This document shows positions 45,822-55,053 of a stretch of DNA of 64,000 bases, piece by piece (the stretch's first letter is position 1; each line of letters opens with the position of its first letter). Both the position numbers and the translations under genes were made by a program. The notes under the pieces are model-generated. The model worked only from the letters and a program-made list of their open reading frames with translations. It made no database searches and was not told where the DNA came from. Source of the DNA: Bacteroides propionicifaciens DSM 19291 = JCM 14649 (lineage in GTDB: Bacteria; Bacteroidota; Bacteroidia; Bacteroidales; Bacteroidaceae); NCBI RefSeq assembly GCF_000375405.1, contig NZ_AQWS01000002.1, forward strand, positions 62,001 through 126,000. The letters are read 5' to 3'.

Positions 45822-45982
45822 ATATTTTAGTTCGATCTTTTAAATCTTGTTTTCTTAGTTAATCACAACAAAGTAAGCAAATAAAATAGTTTCACCATTT
45901 ATAATGAAAGAATAATTTGATGACCTGTTGTTGTAAGTCGCCTAGTTAAAGCTACAGTGCTGTTTTTAGACATTATTTAAAA

Positions 45983-46037
45983 GGACTTACTCGCCTGAAG
46001 CAAACGAGTTAGTCGTTTGGGTAGTGCGAATAAGTCT
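45983..46037 (+). repeat. intergenic structured repeat, copy 2
   Basis: Two nested stems: outer GACTTACTCGC (45984-45994) with GCGAATAAGTC (46026-46036), ten of eleven paired, and inner CAAACGA/TCGTTTG (46001-46007 and 46013-46019, loop GTTAG). The 3' arm matches 25798-25820. It lies in the 343-base gap between the divergent rnr and CDF genes; I see no gene in the rest of that gap. Confidence 0.65.
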
Positions 46038-46164
46038 GAGCTTAAAATAGTATCGGTCGCTTATTATAGGCTAGCATAGGGCTGTAAATCATAAAAAACC
46101 TAATTAAGTTTACAAAACTTATGTTTATATTGTAACATAATCTCCCTTAATCTGTTTTATTAGT

Positions 46165-47097
46165 ATGAAATCCAGAGTTACTTCTCGAGAAAGAGGAATA
46201 TATAAGGTGACCCTCCAAGGGAGTGTTGTCAATGTACTGCTGACACTTTTTAAGCTTGCAGCAGGAATTTTTGGTCGTAGCTCTGCTATGATAGCCGATG
46301 CTGTGCACTCACTCTCGGACTTGATAACCGATTTGATTGTGCTTGTTTTTGTACGGATATCCAGTAAGCCCGAAGACGATAACCACGACTACGGCCATGG
46401 TAAGTACGAGACGCTTGCCACCTTACTTATAAGTGTTTTCCTTTTTATAGTCGGTGTGGGGATTTTTTGTAACGGATCAATTGATATATATCGCTCACTA
46501 GTTCTCAAAGATGTTTTACCCTCTCCTAAACTCATAGCTTTCGTTGCAGCCGTAGTTTCAATTATTGCAAAAGAATTGTTGTTTCGTTATACCTATGCTG
46601 AAGGCAAACGAATGAATTCGCAGGCTGTTATGGCTAATGCATGGCACCATCGGAGTGATGCTCTGTCTTCTGTAGGTGCTGCTGTAGGTATTGGTGGGGC
46701 TATTTTGCTGGGTCACTCATGGAGCATACTCGACCCCTTGGTAGCAGTATTGATGAGCTTCTGGATTATTTATGAAGGATTTAAATTGCTAAAATCTTCT
46801 TTAAATGAGCTTTTAGAGCGTTCTTTGCCTACCGAAACAGCGAAGGAAATTATTGCTATTATTGAGTCGGTTGAACCAATCAAGGGTTTTGATGAACTAC
46901 GTACCCGTAGAATAGGCAATTATTATGCAATATCCTTCCTTATATATATAGATCAGAATACCACCGTTAAGGTGGCTCATCAATATACGGATGAACTTGA
47001 AGACAGACTCAGAAAGTCATTTGGACAGAACACATACATAAGCATTCATATAGAACCTTTTTTAGAACATGACAAAAATATTAATCACCGGAGCTAG
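46165..47097 (+). CDS. cation diffusion facilitator transporter
   Basis: 310 residues with six membrane segments and a C-terminal cytoplasmic domain. Metal-site motifs: HSLSDLITD (segment 2), HDYGHGKYE, and NAWHHRSDA (segment 5). The pattern fits zinc/iron efflux CDF proteins such as FieF. Its end overlaps the next gene by 29 bases, forming an operon with the SDR and PAP2 genes. Why a metal exporter is grouped with lipid-type enzymes is unclear. Confidence 0.92.
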   Translation: MKSRVTSRERGIYKVTLQGSVVNVLLTLFKLAAGIFGRSSAMIADAVHSLSDLITDLIVLVFVRISSKPEDDNHDYGHGKYETLATLLISVFLFIVGVGIFCNGSIDIYRSLVLKDVLPSPKLIAFVAAVVSIIAKELLFRYTYAEGKRMNSQAVMANAWHHRSDALSSVGAAVGIGGAILLGHSWSILDPLVAVLMSFWIIYEGFKLLKSSLNELLERSLPTETAKEIIAIIESVEPIKGFDELRTRRIGNYYAISFLIYIDQNTTVKVAHQYTDELEDRLRKSFGQNTYISIHIEPFLEHDKNINHRS

Positions 47098-48076
47098 TGG
47101 TTTTATCGGTAGTTTTATCGTTGAGGAAGCCCTATCCCAAGGCTATAAGACCTATGCTGGAGTGCGTAGAAGCAGTAGCCGACGTTATCTTCAAGATGAG
47201 CGAATTAACTTTTTAGAGATTGACTTTTCTAGCAAGCAGTCCATAGTTGAGGCTTTATCCAATTTTAAACGTGATAACGGCAGTTTTGATTATATCATTC
47301 ACTGTGCAGGGGTAACTAAATGCATCAATAAAGAGGAGTTTATTGAGGTCAACTACCTCCAAACCAAGAATTTTGTAGACTCACTATCAGAGCTCGAAAT
47401 GGTTCCTAAGCAATTTATTTATATTAGTACATTGAGTGTCTTTGGACCAATTTACGAACAGACCTATCAGCCCATTGCCGAATCTGACCAACGCCAACCC
47501 AATACGGCATATGGACTTAGTAAGCTAAAATCTGAGCAATACCTTGAGCAGATGCCGGATTTCCCTTATGTGATTTTTCGACCTACTGGGGTTTATGGCC
47601 CGCGTGAAGGCGATTACTTCTTGATGATAAAGTCTATTAAAGGTCATGTTGACTTTTCGGTTGGTTATAAACGTCAAGACATAACCTTTGTCTATGTGAA
47701 GGATTTGGTTCAAGCCATCTTTTTGGCTATCGACAAAAAGGTTAATCGCAGAGCCTATTTTGTGTCTGATGGCCAGGTGTATAGTAGTCGATCTTTCTCC
47801 GACTTAATACAGCATGAGTTAGGCGATCCTTTTGTTATTCATATAAAAAGTCCACTTTTCGTATTAAAAGTAATATCTTTGTGCGCTGAATTTTTATCGG
47901 GTTTGATGAAGAAGACAAGTACTCTAAACTCAGATAAATACAAAATTATGAAACAAAGAAACTGGCAATGTGATATCTCTCCAACTGTCGAAGAGCTGGG
48001 TTACGTGCCCAAATACAAACTTGATAGGGGAGTGAAAGAGGCTGTTTCTTGGTATAAAGATGAAAAATGGATATAG
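47069..48076 (+). CDS. extended SDR (NAD-dependent epimerase/dehydratase)
   Basis: 335 residues. Cofactor site ITGASGFIGSFI, catalytic Ser/Thr around STLSVFGPI, and YGLSKLKSE (Tyr-x-x-x-Lys). The C-terminal part is hydrophobic in places (FVLKVISLCAEFLSGLM). In B. thetaiotaomicron a protein of this type reduces 3-ketosphinganine during sphingolipid synthesis. Here it overlaps a PAP2-type lipid phosphotransferase gene, which would fit. Sugar epimerase is the other option; sequence alone does not separate them. Confidence 0.85.
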   Translation: MTKILITGASGFIGSFIVEEALSQGYKTYAGVRRSSSRRYLQDERINFLEIDFSSKQSIVEALSNFKRDNGSFDYIIHCAGVTKCINKEEFIEVNYLQTKNFVDSLSELEMVPKQFIYISTLSVFGPIYEQTYQPIAESDQRQPNTAYGLSKLKSEQYLEQMPDFPYVIFRPTGVYGPREGDYFLMIKSIKGHVDFSVGYKRQDITFVYVKDLVQAIFLAIDKKVNRRAYFVSDGQVYSSRSFSDLIQHELGDPFVIHIKSPLFVLKVISLCAEFLSGLMKKTSTLNSDKYKIMKQRNWQCDISPTVEELGYVPKYKLDRGVKEAVSWYKDEKWI

Positions 48077-49053
48077 CGCTGACAAAAAAAGTTCTTCTTA
48101 ATAAACGATTACTTGGTGTTGAAAAGATCTCTTTGATCTATAGTTTTTTAACTGCGATCTTAATTGTTTGCCTTTACCCTCGTATGGATCATCCCATGCA
48201 AATGCTCGTTGAACGATTGGCTATAGTGGGGATTACCTTAGCTCTTGTATTTATTGGTTCGTGGTGGCCTTCCAAGTTTACGACACTTGTTCGGGTGGCT
48301 TTTCAGATGAGTTTACTATCTTATTGGTACCCTGATACTTATGAATTCAATCGTCTATTCGATAACTTAGACCATGTTTTTGCTTCTTGGGAACAGAGCT
48401 TGATTGGCTTTCAGCCTGCTATTACATTTAGGGTTAATTTCTCTGATATTTCTTGGAGTGAGGCCTTTAACCTGGGTTATTTTGCCTATTACCCCATGAT
48501 AGGCTTAGTTGTATTTATGTATTTCTTTAAACGATTTCAGGAATTTACTAAAGTGGCTTATATCCTTGTAGGGGCTTTCTTTCTTTATTATTTTATCTAT
48601 ATCTTCTTGCCAGTGGTAGGGCCTCAGTATTATTTCCCTGCAATCGGTTTTGATAATGTATTGAATGGTGTATTCCCCGCAGTTGGTGATTATTTCGACC
48701 ATAGCCAAGAATTATTGCCCAATACGGGTTGTGATCAAGGGATATTTTATGAGTTGGTGGAGTCTTCTCAGGCAGCAGGAGAGCGTCCAACAGCAGCATT
48801 CCCCAGCTCTCATGTGGGGATATCGACCATTATTATGATTTTGATTTGGAGAATAAGCAGAACCACATTTGGTGCATTATTTCCTTTTTATGTGCTGCTT
48901 TGTGGAGCAACGGTTTATATCCAAGCCCACTACCTGATAGATGTGTTTGCGGGATGGGTTACAGCATTTCCTATTTATGGAGTTGTTTTGTGGTCGTATA
49001 ATAAATGGTTTAAACAATCTGAAAGCAAGCTTATGGCATTCTCTTCAAAATAA
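48067..49053 (+). CDS. PAP2-family membrane enzyme, AUR1/IPC-synthase-like
   Basis: 328 residues with about six membrane segments. PAP2 motifs are AAFPSSHVG (His249) and AHYLIDVFAGW (His288, Asp292), the order of the catalytic triad seen in inositol-phosphorylceramide synthases and lipid phosphatases. The N-terminal half lacks the usual first PAP2 motif (KxxxxxxRP), as in AUR1-type transferases. It overlaps the SDR gene by 10 bases. A role in moving a phospho-head group onto ceramide or dephosphorylating a lipid phosphate is inferred from family and context. Confidence 0.75.
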   Translation: MDIALTKKVLLNKRLLGVEKISLIYSFLTAILIVCLYPRMDHPMQMLVERLAIVGITLALVFIGSWWPSKFTTLVRVAFQMSLLSYWYPDTYEFNRLFDNLDHVFASWEQSLIGFQPAITFRVNFSDISWSEAFNLGYFAYYPMIGLVVFMYFFKRFQEFTKVAYILVGAFFLYYFIYIFLPVVGPQYYFPAIGFDNVLNGVFPAVGDYFDHSQELLPNTGCDQGIFYELVESSQAAGERPTAAFPSSHVGISTIIMILIWRISRTTFGALFPFYVLLCGATVYIQAHYLIDVFAGWVTAFPIYGVVLWSYNKWFKQSESKLMAFSSK

Positions 49054-49095
49054 AGAGACTCACTAAGAGAATCCTCTTGTTGAGTTTTAAAATAA

Positions 49096-49133
49096 AAAGC
49101 CGTGTCTTGACCTGATAGTCTCGACACGGCTTT
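49096..49133. terminator. bidirectional intrinsic terminator
   Basis: Stem AAAGCCGTGTC/GACACGGCTTT (49096-49106 and 49123-49133). Separates the convergent PAP2 (+) and typA (-) genes. Confidence 0.92.
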
Positions 49134-49159
49134 CTTATATATTGCGATGTAAGGAGTTC

Positions 49160-50959
49160 TTATTTCTTATTTGATCTCTTACGTTCTGATTCGTCTAGTA
49201 TAATCTTACGCATACGCATATGGTTAGGTGTAACCTCTACGTATTCATCTTCTTTGATGTATTCTAGTGCTTCCTCTAATGAGAATTGTACTGGAGGTGT
49301 AAGACTTGCTTTATCATCCGATCCTGAAGCACGCATATTGGTAAGCTTCTTAGATTTAGTTACGTTGATAACGAGGTCTTTGTCGTGAATATGCTCACCA
49401 ACAACTTGTCCTACATAAACGTCGTCTTGTGGGAAGATAAAGAATTTACCACGATCTTGTAGTTTATCAATTGCATAAGCAAATGCTGTTCCACCCTCCA
49501 TAGCAATCATTGAGCCGTTAGAACGTCTTTCGATTGGGCCTTTGAAAGGTTGGTATTCTTTGAAACGGTGAGCCATGATTGCTTCACCAGCAGAAGCTGT
49601 AAGTACGTTAGTACGTAGACCAATGATACCACGTGATGGCATATCGAACTGAAGGTTGATACGTTCACCAGTGTTTTCCATTTGAGTCATTTCGCCTTTT
49701 CTACGCGTTACCATATCAATGATACGGCTAGAATACTCTTCGGGTACATTGATTGTAAGTTCTTCAATTGGCTCATGTTTTTTGTCGTCAATTTCCTTGA
49801 AGATAACCTGAGGCTGTCCTACTTGTAGCTCATAACCTTCACGGCGCATAGTTTCAATCAAAACTGAAAGGTGGAGTACACCACGACCAGATACGATCCA
49901 CTTACCATCTTCGTCACTTTTGGCTACGCGAAGTGCTAAGTTCTTATCAAGCTCTTTCATCAAACGATCGTGAATATGTCTTGAGGTTACAAATTTACCA
50001 TCACGACCAAAGAATGGTGAGTCATTGATAGCAAATAGCATGCTCATAGTTGGTTCGTCAATCTTGATTGGTATTAGTGCTTCTGGATTTTCGTAATCAC
50101 AAACAGTATCACCAATTTCGAAACCGTCAATACCGACAACTGCACAAATATCTCCCGAAGAAACTTCTTTTGTTTTAATACGGCCTAGGCCTTCGAAAAC
50201 GTGTAGTTCTTTAATCTTGGTCTTCACAAACTCACCATCGCGTTTAGCAAGTGTGATGTTCATACCTTCTCTAAGTGTACCTCTATGGACGCGACCAATA
50301 GCAATACGACCTGTGTATGAAGAGTAGTCTAGTGAAGTGATAAGCATCTGAGGAGTTCCCTCAAGTATTTCTGGTGCAGGAATAGTCTCAATAATGCAAT
50401 CAAGTAGTGGTTCGATGGTTTCGGTTGGAGTTTTCCAGTCGGTGTTCATCCAGCCATTTTTGGCAGAGCCGTAAAGGGTTGGGAAGCTCAACTGGTCTTC
50501 TGTAGCATCAAGATTAAACATTAGGTCAAAGACCATTTCGTTTACCTCGTCTGGGCGACAGTTTTGCTTGTCCACTTTGTTGATAACAACAATTGGTTTC
50601 AGTCCTATTTCAAGTGCTTTCTGCAATACAAAGCGAGTTTGTGGCATCGGACCTTCAAAAGCGTCAGCGAGTAGGATACAGCCATCGGCCATATTAAGAA
50701 CACGCTCTACTTCACCTCCAAAGTCACTGTGACCAGGAGTATCAATAACATTGATTTTTGTACCTTTGTAGTTGATAGATACGTTTTTTGAAAGAATGGT
50801 TATTCCGCGTTCACGCTCGAGATCATTATTGTCTAGAATTAATTCTCCACTAGACTGATTATCTCTAAAAAGCTGACCCGCAGATAACATACGATCCACT
50901 AATGTGGTTTTTCCATGATCGACATGGGCAATAATTGCAATATTTCTAATATTCTGCAT
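49160..50959 (-). CDS. typA: ribosome-associated GTPase TypA/BipA
   Basis: 599 residues: P-loop AHVDHGKTTLVD, switch region RERGITILSKN, DTPGHSDFGGEVER, NKVDK, then domain II, EF-G-like domains III/V and the BipA-specific C-terminal domain (NMRASGSDDKASLTPP). It binds 70S ribosomes and aids assembly of the large subunit under stress. Monocistronic; a perfect TATCTTTG lies 22 bases before its start. Confidence 0.97.
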   Translation of the reverse strand: MQNIRNIAIIAHVDHGKTTLVDRMLSAGQLFRDNQSSGELILDNNDLERERGITILSKNVSINYKGTKINVIDTPGHSDFGGEVERVLNMADGCILLADAFEGPMPQTRFVLQKALEIGLKPIVVINKVDKQNCRPDEVNEMVFDLMFNLDATEDQLSFPTLYGSAKNGWMNTDWKTPTETIEPLLDCIIETIPAPEILEGTPQMLITSLDYSSYTGRIAIGRVHRGTLREGMNITLAKRDGEFVKTKIKELHVFEGLGRIKTKEVSSGDICAVVGIDGFEIGDTVCDYENPEALIPIKIDEPTMSMLFAINDSPFFGRDGKFVTSRHIHDRLMKELDKNLALRVAKSDEDGKWIVSGRGVLHLSVLIETMRREGYELQVGQPQVIFKEIDDKKHEPIEELTINVPEEYSSRIIDMVTRRKGEMTQMENTGERINLQFDMPSRGIIGLRTNVLTASAGEAIMAHRFKEYQPFKGPIERRSNGSMIAMEGGTAFAYAIDKLQDRGKFFIFPQDDVYVGQVVGEHIHDKDLVINVTKSKKLTNMRASGSDDKASLTPPVQFSLEEALEYIKEDEYVEVTPNHMRMRKIILDESERKRSNKK

Positions 50960-50980
50960 ATAATACCTATAATTTGTTGC

Positions 50981-50988
50981 AAAGATAC
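50981..50988 (-). promoter_or_regulatory. Bacteroidota -7 element for typA
   Basis: TATCTTTG on the minus strand. It points away from the rpsO promoter 80 bases further on. Confidence 0.6.
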
Positions 50989-51064
50989 AAAAAGCGATCT
51001 GATAAATGGGGGTAATGTTTTGAATATATTCTGATAATCATGCTAATATATTAAAAACTATGTC

Positions 51065-51072
51065 TATCTTTG
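51065..51072 (+). promoter_or_regulatory. Bacteroidota -7 element for rpsO
   Basis: TATCTTTG, 39 bases before the rpsO ATG. Confidence 0.6.
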
Positions 51073-51110
51073 CAAGCTCATAGAATAGTTATATAAAAAC
51101 GCTAAAAATT

Positions 51111-51380
51111 ATGTATTTAGACGCAACTAAAAAACAAGAAATCTTTGCCGAACACGGAAAGTCTAACACTGATACTGGCTCAGCTGAGGCCCAGATAGCT
51201 TTGTTTTCGTACCGTATTTCGCACTTAACTGAGCACATGAAGCTCAACAGAAAAGATTATAGCACAGAAAGAGCATTAACAAGATTAGTAGGTAAACGTC
51301 GTGGTTTACTTGATTATCTTAAAGATAACGAGATCGAAAGATACCGTAATATCATTAAAGCTCTTAAACTTAGACGATAA
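51111..51380 (+). CDS. rpsO: 30S ribosomal protein S15
   Basis: 89 residues, the standard length. Has the S15 rRNA-binding signature GSAEAQIALFSYRISHLTEHMK and LVGKRRGLLDYLKD. Binds the central domain of 16S rRNA. Single gene flanked by its own promoter and terminator. Confidence 0.98.
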   Translation: MYLDATKKQEIFAEHGKSNTDTGSAEAQIALFSYRISHLTEHMKLNRKDYSTERALTRLVGKRRGLLDYLKDNEIERYRNIIKALKLRR

Positions 51381-51405
51381 TTCATCTAAGCTTGTTAAGA
51401 AAATT

Positions 51406-51436
51406 AAAAAGCTCCTTCATCGAAGGAGCTTTTTTA
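51406..51436 (+). terminator. intrinsic terminator of rpsO
   Basis: Stem AAAAAGCTCCTTC/GAAGGAGCTTTTT with a 3-base loop and a T run, 25 bases after the rpsO stop. Confidence 0.93.
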
Positions 51437-51452
51437 ATTATACAGCATTAAA

Positions 51453-51483
51453 TTGGCTGACATTAAAGAATTATCTATTTTTG
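51453..51483 (+). promoter_or_regulatory. promoter of the LPS-core operon
   Basis: TTG (51453-51455), 20-base spacer, TATTTTTG (51476-51483): both the -33 and -7 parts of the Bacteroidota promoter. About 80 bases of leader follow before the DUF4254 ATG. Confidence 0.6.
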
Positions 51484-51571
51484 CTGAATTGTTCTTGGTA
51501 TCTATATTGTATAAATGTAGATGCACAAAGCGTAAACCTCAAACCTAGTACTAATTTAAAAATTGAAATTT

Positions 51572-52177
51572 ATGAGCTTTAGCAACCTTTGTAATAAAAT
51601 TTTCTTGCAATCGACAAAAGACTATCATATTGAAAATAGTGTTGATGCAACGATAAACAATCCTTATGAGTTTAAAACTATCGAATACTACTTGTATTTG
51701 AAGAATTGGATTGATGCTGTTCAGTGGCACTTCGAAGATATCATCCGTGATCCTAATATTGATCCCGTTGAGGCTTTGAAGCTAAAACGTCGTATTGACA
51801 AATCGAATCAAGATCGTACCGACTTAGTAGAGCTTATTGATAGCTACTTCTTAGACAAATCTAAAGAGGTTAAGGTTAAATCTGATGCAACGATCAATAC
51901 TGAAAGTCCTGCTTGGGCTATAGATAGATTGTCTATTCTGACTCTTAAGATTTATCATATGCAAGAAGAGGTAGATCGAAAAGATACTTCGAAAGAGCAT
52001 CACGACAAATGTCTTGAGAAGCTAAACGTTCTTTTGGAGCAACAAAAAGATCTTTGTTCTGCAATTGATCAACTACTAGAAGATATTGAAGCTGGTAATA
52101 AATACATGAAAGTTTATAAACAAATGAAAATGTATAATGACCCTGCTTTGAACCCAGTATTATATGCAAAGAAATAA
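51572..52177 (+). CDS. DUF4254-family protein
   Basis: 201 residues from ATG 51572; a TTG three codons earlier is less likely. Mostly helical with family traits: YLYLKNWIDAVQWHFEDIIRDPNIDP, SPAWAIDRLSILTLKIYHMQEE. Function unknown. It ends one base before the GT9 start, a pairing seen in other Bacteroidales, which suggests a role with LPS core assembly. Confidence 0.85.
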   Translation: MSFSNLCNKIFLQSTKDYHIENSVDATINNPYEFKTIEYYLYLKNWIDAVQWHFEDIIRDPNIDPVEALKLKRRIDKSNQDRTDLVELIDSYFLDKSKEVKVKSDATINTESPAWAIDRLSILTLKIYHMQEEVDRKDTSKEHHDKCLEKLNVLLEQQKDLCSAIDQLLEDIEAGNKYMKVYKQMKMYNDPALNPVLYAKK

Positions 52178-52178
52178 G

Positions 52179-53213
52179 ATGAAGCGTATTCTAATTATAC
52201 GATTTTCTGCAATAGGGGATGTCGCCATGACAGTCCCTATTGTTCATTCCTTGGCTGTGCAATATCCAGATTTGGAGATTACCATGCTAAGTAGAGAGGC
52301 TTTAAGACCAATCTTTAAAGAAATGCCCTCTAATGTACGCTTTATAGGTGCAGACCTTAAAGGCAAGCATCATGGTATTTCGGGTTTAAACAAGCTTTTC
52401 TCAGAGCTTGCTGCCCATAAATTTGATGCAGTTGCCGACTTTCATAACGTATTAAGAACGCAATACTTAGACTTAAGATTCCGACTTAAAGGAGTCAAGG
52501 TTGCCAAAATAGATAAAGGACGTACAGGCAAGCGCAAACTGGTTCGTCGAACCAATAAAGTGTTTGTTCGTCAAAAGAGCTTATTCCAACGCTATACAGA
52601 TGTTTTGGAAACTCTTGGCTTACCTATATCTGCCAATTTCGATTCTATCTTTGGAAAGGGGAAAGGAGACTTCTCTCAAATTCAAGATGTAGTTGGGCTA
52701 AAACAGGAGAAATGGTTGGGTATCGCCCCATTTGCACTGCATAAGGGCAAAATATATCCAATGGATAAAATGGAGCAAGTCATTGCACATTTTTCAAAAG
52801 ACCCTCGTGTACGTATATTCTTGTTTGGAGGTGGTCAGCACGAACAAGTGATATTTGATGACTTGGTGGCGAAATATCCTTCAGTTATGTCAATGATTGG
52901 TAAGCTGAACATGGAGAAAGAACTAATTCTGATGAGTTACCTTGACCTAATGTTGTCTATGGATTCGTCTAATATGCATTTGGCTTCTCTTGTAAATACT
53001 CCTGTACTCTCTATTTGGGGTGCAACACATCCTTATGCAGGGTTCTTGGGTTGGAAGCAACTGCCCATTAACACCATTCAAATCGAAGACTTAACCTGTA
53101 GACCTTGTTCTGTTTATGGTCAAAAGCCTTGTTACAGAAAAGATTATGCATGTTTGAATCAAATAGCTCCCACAACTATAATTGATCGTATTGAGCGAGA
53201 TTTTAGCTTGTAA
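52179..53213 (+). CDS. GT9 heptosyltransferase-like glycosyltransferase
   Basis: 344 residues from the ATG at 52179 (MKRILIIRFSAIGDVAMTVP); the longer frame starts inside DUF4254. GT9 signature at the N-terminus, then ADFHNVLRTQYLDLRF, PFALHKGKIYPMD and the sugar-nucleotide stretch MLSMDSSNMHLASLVNTPVLSIWG. This family adds heptose or related sugars to the lipid A-proximal core. It starts the glycan part of the operon. Confidence 0.9.
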   Translation: MKRILIIRFSAIGDVAMTVPIVHSLAVQYPDLEITMLSREALRPIFKEMPSNVRFIGADLKGKHHGISGLNKLFSELAAHKFDAVADFHNVLRTQYLDLRFRLKGVKVAKIDKGRTGKRKLVRRTNKVFVRQKSLFQRYTDVLETLGLPISANFDSIFGKGKGDFSQIQDVVGLKQEKWLGIAPFALHKGKIYPMDKMEQVIAHFSKDPRVRIFLFGGGQHEQVIFDDLVAKYPSVMSMIGKLNMEKELILMSYLDLMLSMDSSNMHLASLVNTPVLSIWGATHPYAGFLGWKQLPINTIQIEDLTCRPCSVYGQKPCYRKDYACLNQIAPTTIIDRIERDFSL

Positions 53214-53248
53214 TTGCTAGAGCAGACCAAGAAGTATAATTTTAGCCT

Positions 53249-53995
53249 ATGTATAAAAGGATAATCAATTCTAAATTCAATGCCCTTAAGCCTTTTGTAG
53301 ATTCACTTCCCTATATATTTGAGGACAATGGTGAAACTATTTACACGGGTCGAAACCTTATAAAGGTTTTTGATGTTGATGGCCTCAAGGTTAATGTTAA
53401 GCGATATGGAATCCCCTTTTTTATCAATAGAGTTGTATATTCATATCTCCGTAAGCCCAAAGGGCTGAGAGCCTACACATACCCTTCAATTTTACTAAAG
53501 GCTGGAGTCAATACGCCCGAACCTATAGCTTACATTGAGGAGCGAAAAGGTGGGTTGATAGGTTACTCTTACTTTGTTAGTTTACAATCTTCTTATAAAG
53601 CCTATTTGTATGAAATAGGTAACCTTGAAGTAGAAGAGATAAAGGAGTTGGCTCATGCTTTAGCTCTCTTTACTTCCGATATGCATAAAAAAGGAATCTA
53701 CCATAAAGATTATTCGCCAGGCAATATCCTGTGTGGCACTAAAGATGGTAGACCCGACTTCTGCTTGGTTGATATTAACCGTATGCGTTTTGGCGAAGTT
53801 ACTTTAGAAGAAGGATGTGCTAATTTTGCTCGGTTATGGGGGCAGCCTTCATTCTTTAGATATATTGCAGAGGCTTATGCTAAAGACAGAGGAGCGGACG
53901 TAGAATGGTGTATAGAGTGTGTATTCTATTACAGAACCAAGTTCTGGAAAAGTTTTTCGAAACGTAAGACCATCAAATACGACTTAAAATATTAA
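53249..53995 (+). CDS. LPS core kinase (InaA/Kdo-kinase-like)
   Basis: 248 residues with a small kinase fold: ATP lysine in LKVNVKRYG (Lys51), catalytic loop HKDYSPGNIL (152-161) and metal-binding VDINR (174-178) in place of DFG. It fits the lipopolysaccharide-kinase family (PF06293). It would phosphorylate a sugar of the core, possibly Kdo. Placed between GT9 and a polyol-phosphate transferase. Confidence 0.8.
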   Translation: MYKRIINSKFNALKPFVDSLPYIFEDNGETIYTGRNLIKVFDVDGLKVNVKRYGIPFFINRVVYSYLRKPKGLRAYTYPSILLKAGVNTPEPIAYIEERKGGLIGYSYFVSLQSSYKAYLYEIGNLEVEEIKELAHALALFTSDMHKKGIYHKDYSPGNILCGTKDGRPDFCLVDINRMRFGEVTLEEGCANFARLWGQPSFFRYIAEAYAKDRGADVEWCIECVFYYRTKFWKSFSKRKTIKYDLKY

Positions 53996-53997
53996 GC

Positions 53998-55050
53998 ATG
54001 AAAGTAGCTCTTTTCTGTGAAAACAAATATGCCTTAGGTATATTACAGCCATTATACAGTTATGCATTGGATAATGACATGGAAGTTTTATGGTATATTC
54101 ACTTGCCTAAAATTCAGCTGAGTGAGGTAGAAATGGCTATGCCAGATCACTATACTACATCCATTCAAAAGCTTTACGACTTTTGTCCAGATGTTGTTTT
54201 TGTCCCTGGAAATATTGTTCCCTACTATCTATCAGGGGTTAAGGCCCAGGTCTTTCACGGCTATGCTGCCGAAAAGAAAGACCATTGGATAATCCGAAGA
54301 TATTTTGATCTTTACTTGACTCAAGGACCATATTTTACTCGAAAGTTTAAAGAGCTGTCTTTAGAATACAAAGACTTTGAGGTTGTAGAAACTGGCTGGA
54401 CCAAACAAGATTGGATAAAACAGCACTTGCACTCTTTTGATACCGAAAAGGCCAAAATACTTACTGAGCATGGAAAAGAAAAAATGGTGCTTTATGCACC
54501 AACATTTTCGCCTAAGCTTACTTCATTACCCTTAATTAAGCAGGCTTTAGTCGATTTGGTCGAGCAAGAAAATATCGTGCTCATGATTAAGCCTCATCCA
54601 CTGACTAACCCCATTTGGCTTGACGAATACAAAGAATTGGCTCGTCAAACGAAGAATATTGTTTGGGCAAAAGATAATAACATAACCAAATATGAGTTGA
54701 TGGCTGATCTTATGATTAGCGATACATCGTCTACTGTCTATGAGTTTTTATTGCTCGATAAGCCTGTAATCACGCTTAATTCGATTGCTAAAGATATATA
54801 TTGGACGAATATTAGTTCCCCCGATGATCTACCAAAAGCCTATTATGAAGTGTTTCATGATCCTGAGGCTATTGCAAAACGGAAGTGGGTAGTTGATAAT
54901 TATGATCCTTATATGGATGGATTGGTTTGTCAACGTATGTTTGAAGCCGTAAATGACTATATTTGCAGAAACGGTGTGCCTAAAAAGAGGAAGTTAAACC
55001 TTTGGCGCAAGTACACAAGTATTAAGACCTTTGGGCGTATAAAAAAATAA
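53998..55050 (+). CDS. TagF-like CDP-glycerol glycerophosphotransferase family protein
   Basis: 350 residues. Family pattern: VFVPGNIVPYYLSGVKAQVFHGYAAEKKD (phosphate/acceptor region), LYAPTFSPKLTSLP, IKPHPLTNPIW, and MISDTSSTVYEFLLLDKPVITLN. This GT-B-like family transfers glycerol-phosphate or similar units from CDP donors. It begins 2 bases after the kinase gene and is followed by an aminotransferase and a cytidylyltransferase, which together could supply the donor. Substrate is unknown. Confidence 0.82.
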   Translation: MKVALFCENKYALGILQPLYSYALDNDMEVLWYIHLPKIQLSEVEMAMPDHYTTSIQKLYDFCPDVVFVPGNIVPYYLSGVKAQVFHGYAAEKKDHWIIRRYFDLYLTQGPYFTRKFKELSLEYKDFEVVETGWTKQDWIKQHLHSFDTEKAKILTEHGKEKMVLYAPTFSPKLTSLPLIKQALVDLVEQENIVLMIKPHPLTNPIWLDEYKELARQTKNIVWAKDNNITKYELMADLMISDTSSTVYEFLLLDKPVITLNSIAKDIYWTNISSPDDLPKAYYEVFHDPEAIAKRKWVVDNYDPYMDGLVCQRMFEAVNDYICRNGVPKKRKLNLWRKYTSIKTFGRIKK

Positions 55051-55053
55051 TTT

